From Lentzea aerocolonigenes (GTDB taxonomy: Bacteria; Actinomycetota; Actinomycetes; Mycobacteriales; Pseudonocardiaceae): a DNA stretch of 64,000 nt. A program made the translations under genes and the position numbers. The DNA lies in contig NZ_BBOJ01000021.1 of NCBI RefSeq assembly GCF_000974445.1, positions 186,001 through 250,000 on the forward strand, in the 5' to 3' direction. Numbering within the stretch: the first letter of the stretch is position 1; each line of letters opens with the position of its first letter. The notes beneath the pieces were generated by a model that was given only the letters and a program-made list of their open reading frames with translations, was not told the DNA's origin and made no database searches. Positions 53,155 through 61,516 of this stretch are shown piece after piece.

Positions 53155-53943
53155 ATGCGGGAAATCGCGGCGAAGGACCTGCGGCGGGTGCTCGACCTCG
53201 TCCACGCGGTGCACGAGAACACCACGTCAACCGTTCTGCCACAACAGGTTCTCGCCGGTGTCGCGTCGCTGGTCGGGTGCGACTCGGCCTGCTACGTGCG
53301 GCTCGACCCCGCCACCGAGCAGGTGACGATCCTCGCCGACGAGCCGTTCGGCGGCGACATCGGGCGGCGCCCGGAGTTCGCCCAGGTCGTCCGCGAGCAC
53401 CCGGTGTTGCACGCCTACCAGGCGGGGCTGATCGCCAGGAACACCTCGGTCGCCCTGAGCGACCTGGCGGACCGGCACCAGCTCTCCCGGCTCCGGCTGT
53501 ACCAGGACTTCCAGAGACCGGCCCGCATCGCCGAGCAGCTCTTCAGCGTCGTCGTCACGGGCCGGTCGCACTCCACCGCGCTGGCGTTCCACCGCGGACG
53601 GCGTGGCGTGCGGGCCCGTGACCGGTCACTGGCCGACCTCTTCTCCCGCCACCTCGCTCACGCGGAACGCCAGCGCGACCGGGTCGGCAGGCTCACCGCG
53701 GCACTGCGCACCCTGACCAGGCACGACGAAGGCCTGGCCAGGGCACGACCACTGCTCGACGACCTCACCGCACGGGAACGCGACGTGGTCGAACACCTGG
53801 CCGCCGGTCTCACCGACCGCGAGATCGCCGGCAGCCTCGGCATCAGTCCCCGCACCGCCGGCAAACACCTGCAGAGCATCTACGCGAAGCTCGGCGTCGT
53901 GAACCGGGCCAGCCTCATCGCCGCGATCCACCGGCAGCGGTGA
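53155..53943 (+). CDS. LuxR-family regulator with N-terminal GAF-like domain
   Basis: 262 residues from the ATG at 53155, GGAAAGG upstream. Residues 1-170 resemble a GAF-like sensor (VLAGVASLVGCDSACYVRLD, RSHSTALAFHRGRRG), and the last 65 residues are a LuxR helix-turn-helix (LTARERDVVEHLAAGLTDREIAGSLGISPRTAGKHLQSIYAKL). Similar regulators are common in Actinobacteria and act on unknown signals. It lies after the fucosidase and convergent with the three-repeat secreted protein; no target is apparent. Confidence 0.88.
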   Translation: MREIAAKDLRRVLDLVHAVHENTTSTVLPQQVLAGVASLVGCDSACYVRLDPATEQVTILADEPFGGDIGRRPEFAQVVREHPVLHAYQAGLIARNTSVALSDLADRHQLSRLRLYQDFQRPARIAEQLFSVVVTGRSHSTALAFHRGRRGVRARDRSLADLFSRHLAHAERQRDRVGRLTAALRTLTRHDEGLARARPLLDDLTARERDVVEHLAAGLTDREIAGSLGISPRTAGKHLQSIYAKLGVVNRASLIAAIHRQR

Positions 53944-53946
53944 CCG

Positions 53947-54795
53947 TCAGGCGAACGCGCAGACCGCGATCGTGGTGGCCCGCCAGTCGGCGTTGTACCC
54001 GTCGTCGTACTCGTGCGCCGTCACGAGGGTGGCGTTGGTGTTGGGCACCGAACCGGTGATCAGCACCTGGCCGAGCGAGTTGATGAAGTCCCACCCGGTG
54101 GAGATCAGCCGTTTGCCCGCCGGGCACTGCTGGAACTCGAACGACGAGGTCGGCGAACCGGGCACCGACGAGTTCTGCGGAAACACGACCTGCAGCCCGC
54201 CGGGGTCGGACGCGCAGATCGCGAACGCCGTGATCGACCAGGCTCCGGCGTTCCCGGTCTGGTCGGCGAACCCCTTGGTGTGGCTGGAAGTCTCGCCGGG
54301 GAACACGTCGTCGATGCTCACCTCCCCGAGCCCGCCGGTGATCTGCGCACCACCGCCGAGCGCCCGCCGCCCTGTCGGGCAGGTCGCGCTGAGCTCCGTC
54401 TCGAACCGCACCGCGGTGGTGGAGATGGCGTTGGTGATGATGTAACCGGACGGCCGGTTGGCGCACACCGCGAACGCCGTCACGCTCCAGTTCGCGGTCG
54501 TGCCGTCCTCGTCTTCGTACGCACCGACGAAAACACTGCCCTCGCGCGGCACGACTTCGTCGAGCACGACATCGCCGCCGCCACCGTTGATCCGCGCGCC
54601 GGTCCCCACCACGACCTTGCCCGCCGGGCAGGAGGCCGTGGCGGACTTGAACTCCGCGGAGTTCGAGGCGCTCGTGGCTGGCGGCGCGATCTCCAGGCCG
54701 GGCACCGCCGCCGAGGCCGGACTCACCAGTCCGACCTGGACGGTCAGCAGCACCAGCAGTCCTGCCACCACACGACGTCTGTGACGTCCGTTCAT
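53947..54795 (-). CDS. Secreted protein of three internal repeats
   Basis: 282 residues from the ATG at 54795. The signal peptide (RRRVVAGLLVLLTVQVGLVSPASAAV) is followed by three copies of an 80-residue unit, each beginning with CPAGK/CPTGR and containing a GTGARINGGGGDVVLDEVVP-like stretch and ending WSVTAFAVCA. Each unit has two cysteines, so each probably has its own disulphide and forms a small beta fold. Function unknown; this repeat occurs in many actinobacterial secreted proteins. Ends 3 bp from the convergent LuxR gene. Confidence 0.85.
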   Translation of the reverse strand: MNGRHRRRVVAGLLVLLTVQVGLVSPASAAVPGLEIAPPATSASNSAEFKSATASCPAGKVVVGTGARINGGGGDVVLDEVVPREGSVFVGAYEDEDGTTANWSVTAFAVCANRPSGYIITNAISTTAVRFETELSATCPTGRRALGGGAQITGGLGEVSIDDVFPGETSSHTKGFADQTGNAGAWSITAFAICASDPGGLQVVFPQNSSVPGSPTSSFEFQQCPAGKRLISTGWDFINSLGQVLITGSVPNTNATLVTAHEYDDGYNADWRATTIAVCAFA

Positions 54796-54897
54796 CCGTT
54801 GACTCCCCCGCTTGCTCGATCAGCCGGCACGTCCTTCGTGCCACCAAGATGAGCGCACGTGGGCCCGCACCGCCGCCATACGCAGTTGTGCGCAGGT

Positions 54898-55989
54898 TCA
54901 GCGGAGCTGGTCGTCCGTGTAGTACCCGGACTCCACCAGAACCTTGTGGTAGTTGGACTTGTTGACGCTCACGGGGTTCAGCAGGAACGCCGGCACGACC
55001 TTGACGCCGTTGTCGTAGTCGTTGAGGTTGTTGAGCTGCGGCGGCGTCCGCCCCTTGAGCACGGCGTCGGCCATCAGCGCCGTGACGGTGGCCAGCTCGC
55101 GGGTGTCCTTGTAGATCGTCGAGTACTGCTCGTCGGCGATGATGGACTTCACGGAGGCGAGTTCGGCGTCCTGGCCGGTCACGATCGGGAAGACGGGCCC
55201 GTAGCCGTTCTTGTTCAGCGCGGAGAGGATGCCGAGAGAGATGCCGTCGTACGGCGAGAGCACGCCGTTCACCTTGTTGCGGCGGTACGACGAGGCGAGG
55301 ATCTCCTCCATGCGTTTGCGGGCGGTCTCGCCGTCCCACCGCAGCGTCGTCACGGCCTGGAATTCCGTCTGACCGCTGCGCACCACCAACGTGCCGTCGT
55401 CGAGGTACGGCTTGAGCACGGACATGGCGCCGTTGAAGAAGAACGTGGCGTTGTTGTCGTCCGGCGAACCGGCGAACAGCTCGATGTTGAACGGTCCCTT
55501 GGCCGCGATCGGCTGCCCGTCGGCGGAACGCAGTCCCAGCCCGGTCAGCAGCGACTCGGCCTGGTACACACCGACCCGGAAGTTCTCGAACGTGGCGTAG
55601 AAGTCGACGTAGGGGCTACCGCGCAACAACCGGTCGTAGGCGATCACCGGAATCCTGGCGTCCGCGGCCTTCTGAAGCGGCTGCGACAGCGCGGACCCGT
55701 CCACCGAAGCGATGATCAGCAGCTTCGCGCCGGCGGCGATCTGGTCCTCGATCTGCTTGGCCTGCTTGGGCACGTCGTTCTCGGCGTACCGCAGGTCGAC
55801 CCGGTGTCCCTGCTTCTCCAGGTCGCGCTTGATGTTCTGGCCGTCGTGGTTCCAGCGCTCCGACGAGGTGGTGGGCATGGTGACGCCCACGAGCGCCCCC
55901 TGATCGGCCTGAACTCGCGGCTCTGCGGGCGAGCCGCACGCCGCCACCAGCAGCGCGACCACCGGCACCACTGATCTGGACAACCTCAT
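54898..55989 (-). CDS. Sugar ABC transporter substrate-binding lipoprotein (XylF/ChvE-like)
   Basis: 363 residues from the ATG at 55989 (AGGAGCCAGG upstream). Lipoprotein signal with lipobox LVAAC, followed by a periplasmic-binding-protein fold of the pentose/xylose type: VGVTMPTTSSERWNHDGQNIK, IPVIAYDRLLRGSPYVDFY and GVLSPYDGISLGILSALN. Such proteins hand sugars to a permease/ATPase pair or signal to a sensor. No permease or ATPase gene is adjacent, so it either serves a remote transporter or acts as a sensor. It follows the three-repeat gene on the same strand side by 102 bp. Confidence 0.9.
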   Translation of the reverse strand: MRLSRSVVPVVALLVAACGSPAEPRVQADQGALVGVTMPTTSSERWNHDGQNIKRDLEKQGHRVDLRYAENDVPKQAKQIEDQIAAGAKLLIIASVDGSALSQPLQKAADARIPVIAYDRLLRGSPYVDFYATFENFRVGVYQAESLLTGLGLRSADGQPIAAKGPFNIELFAGSPDDNNATFFFNGAMSVLKPYLDDGTLVVRSGQTEFQAVTTLRWDGETARKRMEEILASSYRRNKVNGVLSPYDGISLGILSALNKNGYGPVFPIVTGQDAELASVKSIIADEQYSTIYKDTRELATVTALMADAVLKGRTPPQLNNLNDYDNGVKVVPAFLLNPVSVNKSNYHKVLVESGYYTDDQLR

Positions 55990-56188
55990 CCTGGCTCCTA
56001 CTGCCGGATCAACACCGTTGTTGACGATCACCGCCGGGCACGCCGGAACACGCTGGACGTGTGATCCGGGCCACGAGCGGCTGTGAACGTTAACAAGCAA
56101 AGGGTGGCCGATCAAGCGGTGAGAGTGGATCCCGATCGATGTAGCCGAAGGCAGTGGAACACGGACGCTTCGCCCACCGATTGCGGGT

Positions 56189-56785
56189 TCAGTCGGCCTG
56201 CCCAGTTGCGATCATGTGACCGTACTGCCGCTTCGCCTCCAGATACGCCCGAGCGAACTCACTCACCGGCACGGTCCACGTCTCCCGTTTGACCTCGATG
56301 CCGTTCTCCTGAAGCGCATGCACCTTCGCCGGATTGTTGGTCAGCAGCCGGACGCTCGTCAGGCCCAACCTGCGCAGCAGTTCCGCCGCCGCCTCGTACG
56401 ATCGCGAGTCGTCGGGCAGGCCGAGGGCACGATAGCTGGTGAACGTGTCCGTGTGGTGCTCTTGGCTGTAGGCATAGCCACGCGCCTTGTTGCGCAGCCC
56501 TTCCCCGCGACCCTCCTGGTCGAGGTAGATCACGACACCGGCACCCTCAGCGTCGATCATCTGGAGCGCGGTGCGCAGCTGCTCCCTGCAGTCGCAGTCG
56601 TCGGACTCGAACACTTCGCCGTAGACGCACCGAGAATGTACGCGAACCAGGCAGTCGTTCTGCGGATTGCCGTACACGGCAGCGGTCGCGGGGCTGTGAC
56701 CAGAAGGGTCCTCGGCTCCGAGCACCTTGACCGCGAACTTGTTTCCCTTCCGCCACAAGGTGTGTTCGAACATTTGCTCAGTCAT
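56189..56785 (-). CDS. GTP cyclohydrolase II homologue (RibA-type)
   Basis: 198 residues from the ATG at 56785, overlapping the kinase stop by 4 bp. Zinc ligands Cys53, Cys64 and Cys66 (SRCVYGEVFESDDCDC), the GTP-binding YLDQEGRGEGLRNK (canonical form has Arg where Asp stands) and the catalytic pair Asp126 and Arg128, with the same numbering as in E. coli RibA, are all present; TNNPAKV closes the fold. The length equals that of free-standing RibA. No other riboflavin genes are nearby; the partner is a PfkB-type kinase. It may make a formamidopyrimidine for something other than riboflavin, or be a second RibA copy. Confidence 0.88.
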   Translation of the reverse strand: MTEQMFEHTLWRKGNKFAVKVLGAEDPSGHSPATAAVYGNPQNDCLVRVHSRCVYGEVFESDDCDCREQLRTALQMIDAEGAGVVIYLDQEGRGEGLRNKARGYAYSQEHHTDTFTSYRALGLPDDSRSYEAAAELLRRLGLTSVRLLTNNPAKVHALQENGIEVKRETWTVPVSEFARAYLEAKRQYGHMIATGQAD

Positions 56786-58245
56786 GAAGTTTTTGCTCCA
56801 GGGATGCCGACCACCCGGTCCACCTTCTCTTGCGCAGGCATCGAGTCAGCGACTCCGCCGTAGGACTGCGAGGCCGCCATCGCGGCAGTGGCCCATTTGA
56901 GGTCTTTTTCGTCGATCTTGCGGTTCTTCTCCAGCAGCTTGAGGATCAGCGCAGCGCTGAAGGCCTCTCGTGCGCCGGGGGTGTCCCTCATCGCGGCCGG
57001 GAACTGGGCGATGTTCGCCTGGATGTACTCCGACCGGATCAGGCAGCCGAACTCCTCCGTGATGCAGACTCCGTGCACTCCAAGGGTGAGCAGGCTTTGC
57101 GCGAGTTCTTCCACGGTGATCTCCCGTTTGGCACTGGGAAGCAGATCGCGCAGTTCCGCCTGGGTGCCGATGAGGTAGTCGATCTTGGAGAAGTGTTCGT
57201 AGAGCACCTGAGGGTTGGGGAGAGCCGGCGAAGGGCGCACCACGACGAGAGGCTTGCGGTCCTGGTCGCCGATCGACTCCAGCGCGGACGACACGACCTC
57301 CGCCTGCGCCTCGAACGTCAGCACGACCGCGTCCGTCGACTCCAGGACGGCGCGCACCGCGCTCGCACCCACGTCCAGCGGGTCCAGCCTCACTTCCGCG
57401 GAGTTCATCCACGGGACGTTGGCCGATCCTCCGTTGCGCAGCAGGAAGACCGCGACGACCGGGTTGCGACCGGCGGCGATCTTGATCAGGTTGACCCGCA
57501 CGCCCTCGCGGACGAGGTACTCCAGCAGCTGACGACCGCGAGCGTCGTCACCGACAGCCGCGATCAGCTGCACGTCCATGCCCAGGCGCGCACTGGCGAT
57601 GGCGTGGTTGAGCCCCTTGCCTCCGGGGCTTTCCTCGAACACGTCGGTCGGCGCTGCGCTGCTCGCGGTGGGCAGGTGGTCAACCAGGAAGATGAAGTCC
57701 ATGACAGCGGAGCCGATCACCGCCACGGTGGGGCGGGAGTGGTCGGGCTCGGCGACGGTGGCGTCCAGCACCGAGCTGCCGACGCAGAGCTCGGCGAGCC
57801 TGCCCAGCGACTCTTCCTCCAGAGTCAGACGCAACGTGCGCACGGTCGGAGGCTTCGGAGGACGGCTCTCCCCGAGCAGTTCGTGCAGTTCCGCCCAGCG
57901 CGCGACGAGGAGGTTTCTCCGCACACCGACGTCGGCGGCGTAGAGATCCTCCAGCTCGGGGTGATCGGGGAACCTCGCAGAGAGGATCCCGAGCGAAAGC
58001 GCCACGTCCACGACCACCAGGTCGGTCACCTCGAGCTGACCTGTGATCACACGGACGGCTTCGACAGCGGCCTCGGCCGCAGGCGTGTCGGTGGTGCGGA
58101 CGACCTGACGGACGATCGGCAGGTCGAGCAACGGCGCCACGTCGACCTCGGTCGAGTGCAGCCTGTCCGCGTTCAAGCCGGACCGCGTCCGCAGCCGCAC
58201 CAGCACGCTGCGCACTCCGTCGACACCTGACATGGGACCGACCAT
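56782..58245 (-). CDS. PfkB-family (ribokinase-like) kinase with an extra N-terminal helical domain
   Basis: 487 residues from the ATG at 58245. Residues 170-487 are a PfkB sugar/nucleoside kinase: N-terminal VAVIGSAVMDFIFLVDHLP, first signature PGGKGLNHAIASARLG, later signature area DTPGAREAFSAALILKLL, where the catalytic base Asp appears as DTPGAREAF (family norm DTxGAGD, so the last Gly-Asp is Arg-Glu). Residues 1-165 are a separate helical domain (VRSVLVRLRTRSGLNADRLH, LYAADVGVRRNLLVARWAEL) that seems to recur at the N-terminus of other actinobacterial proteins, as I recall. The altered catalytic motif makes kinase activity uncertain. Coupled to the RibA homologue. Confidence 0.8.
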   Translation of the reverse strand: MVGPMSGVDGVRSVLVRLRTRSGLNADRLHSTEVDVAPLLDLPIVRQVVRTTDTPAAEAAVEAVRVITGQLEVTDLVVVDVALSLGILSARFPDHPELEDLYAADVGVRRNLLVARWAELHELLGESRPPKPPTVRTLRLTLEEESLGRLAELCVGSSVLDATVAEPDHSRPTVAVIGSAVMDFIFLVDHLPTASSAAPTDVFEESPGGKGLNHAIASARLGMDVQLIAAVGDDARGRQLLEYLVREGVRVNLIKIAAGRNPVVAVFLLRNGGSANVPWMNSAEVRLDPLDVGASAVRAVLESTDAVVLTFEAQAEVVSSALESIGDQDRKPLVVVRPSPALPNPQVLYEHFSKIDYLIGTQAELRDLLPSAKREITVEELAQSLLTLGVHGVCITEEFGCLIRSEYIQANIAQFPAAMRDTPGAREAFSAALILKLLEKNRKIDEKDLKWATAAMAASQSYGGVADSMPAQEKVDRVVGIPGAKTS

Positions 58246-58269
58246 CGCGACAGGTTACTCCATTCGTGG

Positions 58270-58432
58270 CGCAGTTGTCGCCAAGTTCCGGCAGTTGCCG
58301 GTCACAGTCTGACACCTGCTCTAACAGCATGCCCACCAGAGGTAGCTACCGACTCTTGTTGCACTCGAAAGGCGATTGCCCGACAACTGTCGTCCACTTT
58401 TTGACAATTGACTGCCTGAATCGGCAACTGTC
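58270..58432. promoter_or_regulatory. Array of five phased 10-bp near-palindromes between divergent operons
   Basis: CGCAGTTGTC (58270), GGCAGTTGCC (58290), GACAACTGTC (58382), GACAATTGAC (58403) and GGCAACTGTC (58423) fit one motif, GRCARYTGYC, on either strand. Spacings are 20, 92, 21 and 20 bp, so within the two groups the copies lie on the same face of the helix. One group sits next to the PfkB-RibA operon (start 58245), the other next to the lipoprotein operon (start 58473). This looks like a shared cooperative operator. The regulator is not encoded next to it. Confidence 0.7.
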
Positions 58433-58472
58433 AAACTCACGGTGCAGGAGTGCCGACGTCGGGGAGGCCACC

Positions 58473-59657
58473 ATGCGGCAGCTGCGCACCATCTCAACGA
58501 CGTTCGCGATCACCGCGACCGCAGTTCTGACCCTCCCGGCGTGCGGTACCGATACGGCCCAGTCCCCGCACGGGCAAGGAGATCAGATCGTCATCGTCGC
58601 CACGGCGACCGCACACGAACCGAGGCCGTCACTCACCCCGCGCGGCACTGAACTCCTGGAATCCGTCGCGCAGAGCCGCAACATCACGGACGGCCGCAGC
58701 GGCAGGAGCAGCGTCGCAGTGGTCGCCTCAGCCGATGGCGAGGTGCACGAGACGATCACGCTCACCCCCAGACGGGCCAACGGCGCGATCGAGCACGGAC
58801 TGCAGCGCGACGCTCTCATCGAGCGGAACCTGGAGCGGGTCTCGAGTGCCGTGCACGCGATCGGGGCGCGGAAACCGGTGGATCTGTTGGAGGGAACCGG
58901 CGACGCGGTCCGCGGCCGCGCCCCTGGCCACCTGATGCTCATCACCAGCGGACTGAGCACGAACGGCGGGTTCGACCTCCGCCAGGTCGGCTGGGAAGCA
59001 GATCCGGCAGCGATCGCAGAGCAGCTGCGGTCTCGCGGACTCCTGCCCGACCTCACCGGGTGGCGCGTCCTGTTCACCGGTATCGGGGAGACCGCCGGCA
59101 CGCAGCCTCCGCTGACAATTCCTTCCCGCGAACGCCTGAACGCCTACTGGACAGCCATGTGCAAGGCGGCGGGTGCCGCGTCATGCGACATGGACGAGAG
59201 CCGGACCGACCACACCGCACCGAACTCGGAGGTGGCCGTCCCGATCGTGCCGGTACCCGGCATCACCTCCGTCACCGGACCGGAAGGGACGGAGCGCACA
59301 ACACTGCTGAACGACGTGCTGGGCTTCGCCGGTGACTCGGCTGAGCTCTCACAGCCCGCACGCGAACTCCTCCGGGAGTACGCCGCACGGATCGCCGCGA
59401 AGCTCGCGTCACAGCCGAACGCCGTCGTGACGGTGCTCGGCTACACCGCAGACCCACCGGATTCGACGGAGTGGGGACGAGCCGAGCTGTCGAGCCGGCG
59501 CGCCCGCGTGGTCGCGGAGGCGTTGCGCGACGGCGGTGTCCGTCACCGCATCGATCACTCCGGCGGTGGCAGCGCTCCGGGAATGACCGCGATGGCCACG
59601 GGCACGTTCGACGAGGCGATCGCCGGCCAGATGCGCAGGGTCGAGATCACCTGCTGA
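58473..59657 (+). CDS. OmpA-family lipoprotein
   Basis: 394 residues from the ATG at 58473 (GGGGAGG upstream); the open frame upstream is not conserved. Lipobox LTLPAC at about residue 24. The middle 250 residues are a vWA-like alpha/beta domain (QIVIVATATAHEPRPS, GHLMLITSGLSTNGG, WRVLFTGIGETAG). The C-terminal OmpA/MotB domain has VTVLGYTADPPDSTEWGRAELSSRRARVV, which binds peptidoglycan. So it is a cell-surface protein fixed to the envelope by lipid and wall contacts. Cotranscribed with the membrane protein 36 bp downstream. Confidence 0.85.
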   Translation: MRQLRTISTTFAITATAVLTLPACGTDTAQSPHGQGDQIVIVATATAHEPRPSLTPRGTELLESVAQSRNITDGRSGRSSVAVVASADGEVHETITLTPRRANGAIEHGLQRDALIERNLERVSSAVHAIGARKPVDLLEGTGDAVRGRAPGHLMLITSGLSTNGGFDLRQVGWEADPAAIAEQLRSRGLLPDLTGWRVLFTGIGETAGTQPPLTIPSRERLNAYWTAMCKAAGAASCDMDESRTDHTAPNSEVAVPIVPVPGITSVTGPEGTERTTLLNDVLGFAGDSAELSQPARELLREYAARIAAKLASQPNAVVTVLGYTADPPDSTEWGRAELSSRRARVVAEALRDGGVRHRIDHSGGGSAPGMTAMATGTFDEAIAGQMRRVEITC

Positions 59658-59693
59658 TCCACACCGATCATCAACTCAGACGGGAGGCACGTC

Positions 59694-60536
59694 ATGCACG
59701 ACAACGACAGCACGCCCAACCTTCCGGTTCCGCGTGACACGGTCAGCGGGTACCACCGCTCCGAGATCGCCACGCGTGCCCGCCTCGCCGTCCGGATCGA
59801 ACAGCTGCACGCCATGGCCGACGCGGTCATGGATCGGCAGGTGATCGGACCCCGCGGTCACGTGCTGACCATCAGCGAGGTCCAGCAGCGCGCCGACTGG
59901 GCCGCTGAACGAGTCGACATGGACGAGGTGCGTGGCAGCCGCCGTCACTTCCCCGTGTCCCGTTCGGCCAAGCTGCTGTCGCTGGGTCTCGTGGTGGTCG
60001 TGGACTTCCCGATCATGTTGTGGCTCGCCAGTTCCGTCTTCAACGTCGACTGGTCGGACCCTCTCGGGCTGCCACTCGCAATCAGCTTCGTGATCTCCGT
60101 GCTCGCGACGGGAGGTGCCGCGGCGGCGCTCTACCACCTCGGCCACGACCAGCGGGAGAACAAGGACGACCACCGGCAGCTGACGTGGTCGAAGATGTCG
60201 GCCGGGTCCAAGATCAGCCTCGTCGCGGCCATCGCGCTCGTCCTGCTCATCGCGGTCGTCATGTTCGTCCGTGTGTACTCCGAAGGCGTGTTGAGCGGAC
60301 TCGACGGACTGGCGGTGCTTCTGGCCGTGCTCGTGGCGTTCGTCATGCTGATCTCGGCGGGGCTCGTCTTCTGGACGGCTTTTCTCGACGGCTCACTGGA
60401 CCGCGACGATCTCGAACGCTACAGCCAGATCGTGCTGACCCACGACAACATGAGGAGGAAGCTCGTGGACGAGGCGGACAACCTCGAAGCACAGTACAAA
60501 CGGCTGCTCTACAGCGGAGAGGACCTCAAGACCTGA
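59694..60536 (+). CDS. Integral membrane protein, unknown, coupled to the OmpA lipoprotein
   Basis: 280 residues from the ATG at 59694 (GACGGGAGG upstream). Residues 1-90 are soluble and helical (RLAVRIEQLHAMADAVMDRQ). Four membrane segments follow (about 93-115, 128-150, 172-192, 203-232), and the last 45 residues form a charged coiled-coil-like helix (HDNMRRKLVDEADNLEAQYKRLLY). The family was not recognised. The gene ends the plus-strand operon; a strong hairpin follows at 60543. Membrane position and linkage suggest a complex with the lipoprotein. Confidence 0.75.
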   Translation: MHDNDSTPNLPVPRDTVSGYHRSEIATRARLAVRIEQLHAMADAVMDRQVIGPRGHVLTISEVQQRADWAAERVDMDEVRGSRRHFPVSRSAKLLSLGLVVVVDFPIMLWLASSVFNVDWSDPLGLPLAISFVISVLATGGAAAALYHLGHDQRENKDDHRQLTWSKMSAGSKISLVAAIALVLLIAVVMFVRVYSEGVLSGLDGLAVLLAVLVAFVMLISAGLVFWTAFLDGSLDRDDLERYSQIVLTHDNMRRKLVDEADNLEAQYKRLLYSGEDLKT

Positions 60537-60542
60537 AGCCGT

Positions 60543-60573
60543 GCCGGTGGTCCGCGCCAGGCGGGCCACCGGC
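60543..60573 (+). terminator. Terminator of the lipoprotein operon
   Basis: GCCGGTGGTCCGC (60543-60555) and GCGGGCCACCGGC (60561-60573) form a 13-bp stem with one G-T pair around GCCAG, 6 bases past the stop. Confidence 0.8.
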
Positions 60574-60864
60574 CCGCCATCCACAATAGACATTTCATCG
60601 CAGGCATCACTCTTCCCGACCAGGTGCTTTGTGGACCACTCACAGTTCAGGCGAGCGTGACGTCAGCGCCTCCGCAGGCGCTCCTCAGGTCACCGTTCGG
60701 CCACTTGTCGGATCGTTGCCGCCGGTAAGCCAGAAGATCAGATCCGCGCGGCGGCAGGTACAACACAGAGGCGGGCGGCCAGATCGCGCACCGTCCATGA
60801 ACGTTCTCCGCGTAACCGCAACCTGTCCACTAGCCATCGCCACCACCGATACACCGACGCATCG
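60574..60864. other. Noncoding stretch between the lipoprotein operon and the TetR gene
   Basis: About 290 bp without a convincing gene on either strand. Open frames here lack ribosome sites and coding bias. It holds the promoter region of the TetR gene toward its right end; the rest shows nothing I can name. Confidence 0.5.
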
Positions 60865-60880
60865 GATACACTTGTGTATC
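60865..60880. promoter_or_regulatory. TetR operator, perfect 16-bp palindrome
   Basis: GATACAC-TT-GTGTATC, ending 15 bases before the TetR start codon at 60896. CGATACACC occurs also at 60847 as a half-site. The position suggests autoregulation of the TetR-dehydrogenase operon. Confidence 0.7.
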
Positions 60881-60895
60881 GAGAGGTGGTGGGCC

Positions 60896-61516
60896 GTGGC
60901 GGAGAAGCGGGTGACCAAGCGACGGGCCGAGACGCGGCAACGACTCCTCCAGGCAGCGCTGGAAGTGTTCGCCCAGGAAGGTTTCGGCCGCTCCACCGTC
61001 GACCAGGTGTGCGCACGTGCCGGATACACGCGCGGCGCGTTCTACTCGAACTTCGCGACCCTGGACGAGCTGTTCCTCGCCGCGTGGGAGCACCGGTCGG
61101 CCGAACTGATCACCGGCATGCGGGAGGCGCTCGAAGTCTTCGAGCAGGCCGCGGTCAAGGACGTCCACGGCGTCGTCACCCACCTGCTGCGGGCCGTGCC
61201 GCTGGACGAGGACTGGTACCGCGTGAGCACCGAGTTCACCGCTCACGCGCTGCGCAACCCGCAGCTGCGCCGGACGATCGTCGAACGCGAGCAGGCCATC
61301 GCTGCGTCCTCGATGCCCTTCCTGCTGGCGGCTCTGGCCGAGATCGGGCGCACGGTGCCGGATCCCGAGGCGCTCGGCCAGGCTCTCATCGCCGTGCACG
61401 ACGGCACGGCGCTGCAGTGCTTCAGCGAACCCGGCAACGTCGTCGTCCAGCAGCGCCGGACCTCCTTGTTCGCCAACGTCATCACCGCGTACAGCATCGA
61501 AAGCAGGCAGCCATGA
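60896..61516 (+). CDS. TetR-family regulator, autoregulated
   Basis: 206 residues from a GTG at 60896 with GAGAGGTGG upstream; the frame extends 89 codons further upstream but crosses the operator. Helix-turn-helix: TRQRLLQAALEVFAQEGFGR, then TVDQVCARAGYTRGAFYSNF. The C-terminal domain is of the TetR_C type. The stop overlaps the dehydrogenase start by 4 bp (ATGA), so the repressor and enzyme are made together, and the perfect palindrome directly upstream is the likely operator. Confidence 0.9.
   Translation: MAEKRVTKRRAETRQRLLQAALEVFAQEGFGRSTVDQVCARAGYTRGAFYSNFATLDELFLAAWEHRSAELITGMREALEVFEQAAVKDVHGVVTHLLRAVPLDEDWYRVSTEFTAHALRNPQLRRTIVEREQAIAASSMPFLLAALAEIGRTVPDPEALGQALIAVHDGTALQCFSEPGNVVVQQRRTSLFANVITAYSIESRQP

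Noticed and set aside
56189..58245. RibA homologue as part of a riboflavin operon
   Set aside because: No RibB, RibD, RibE or RibH gene is adjacent and no FMN riboswitch is visible upstream; the partner is a PfkB-type kinase.
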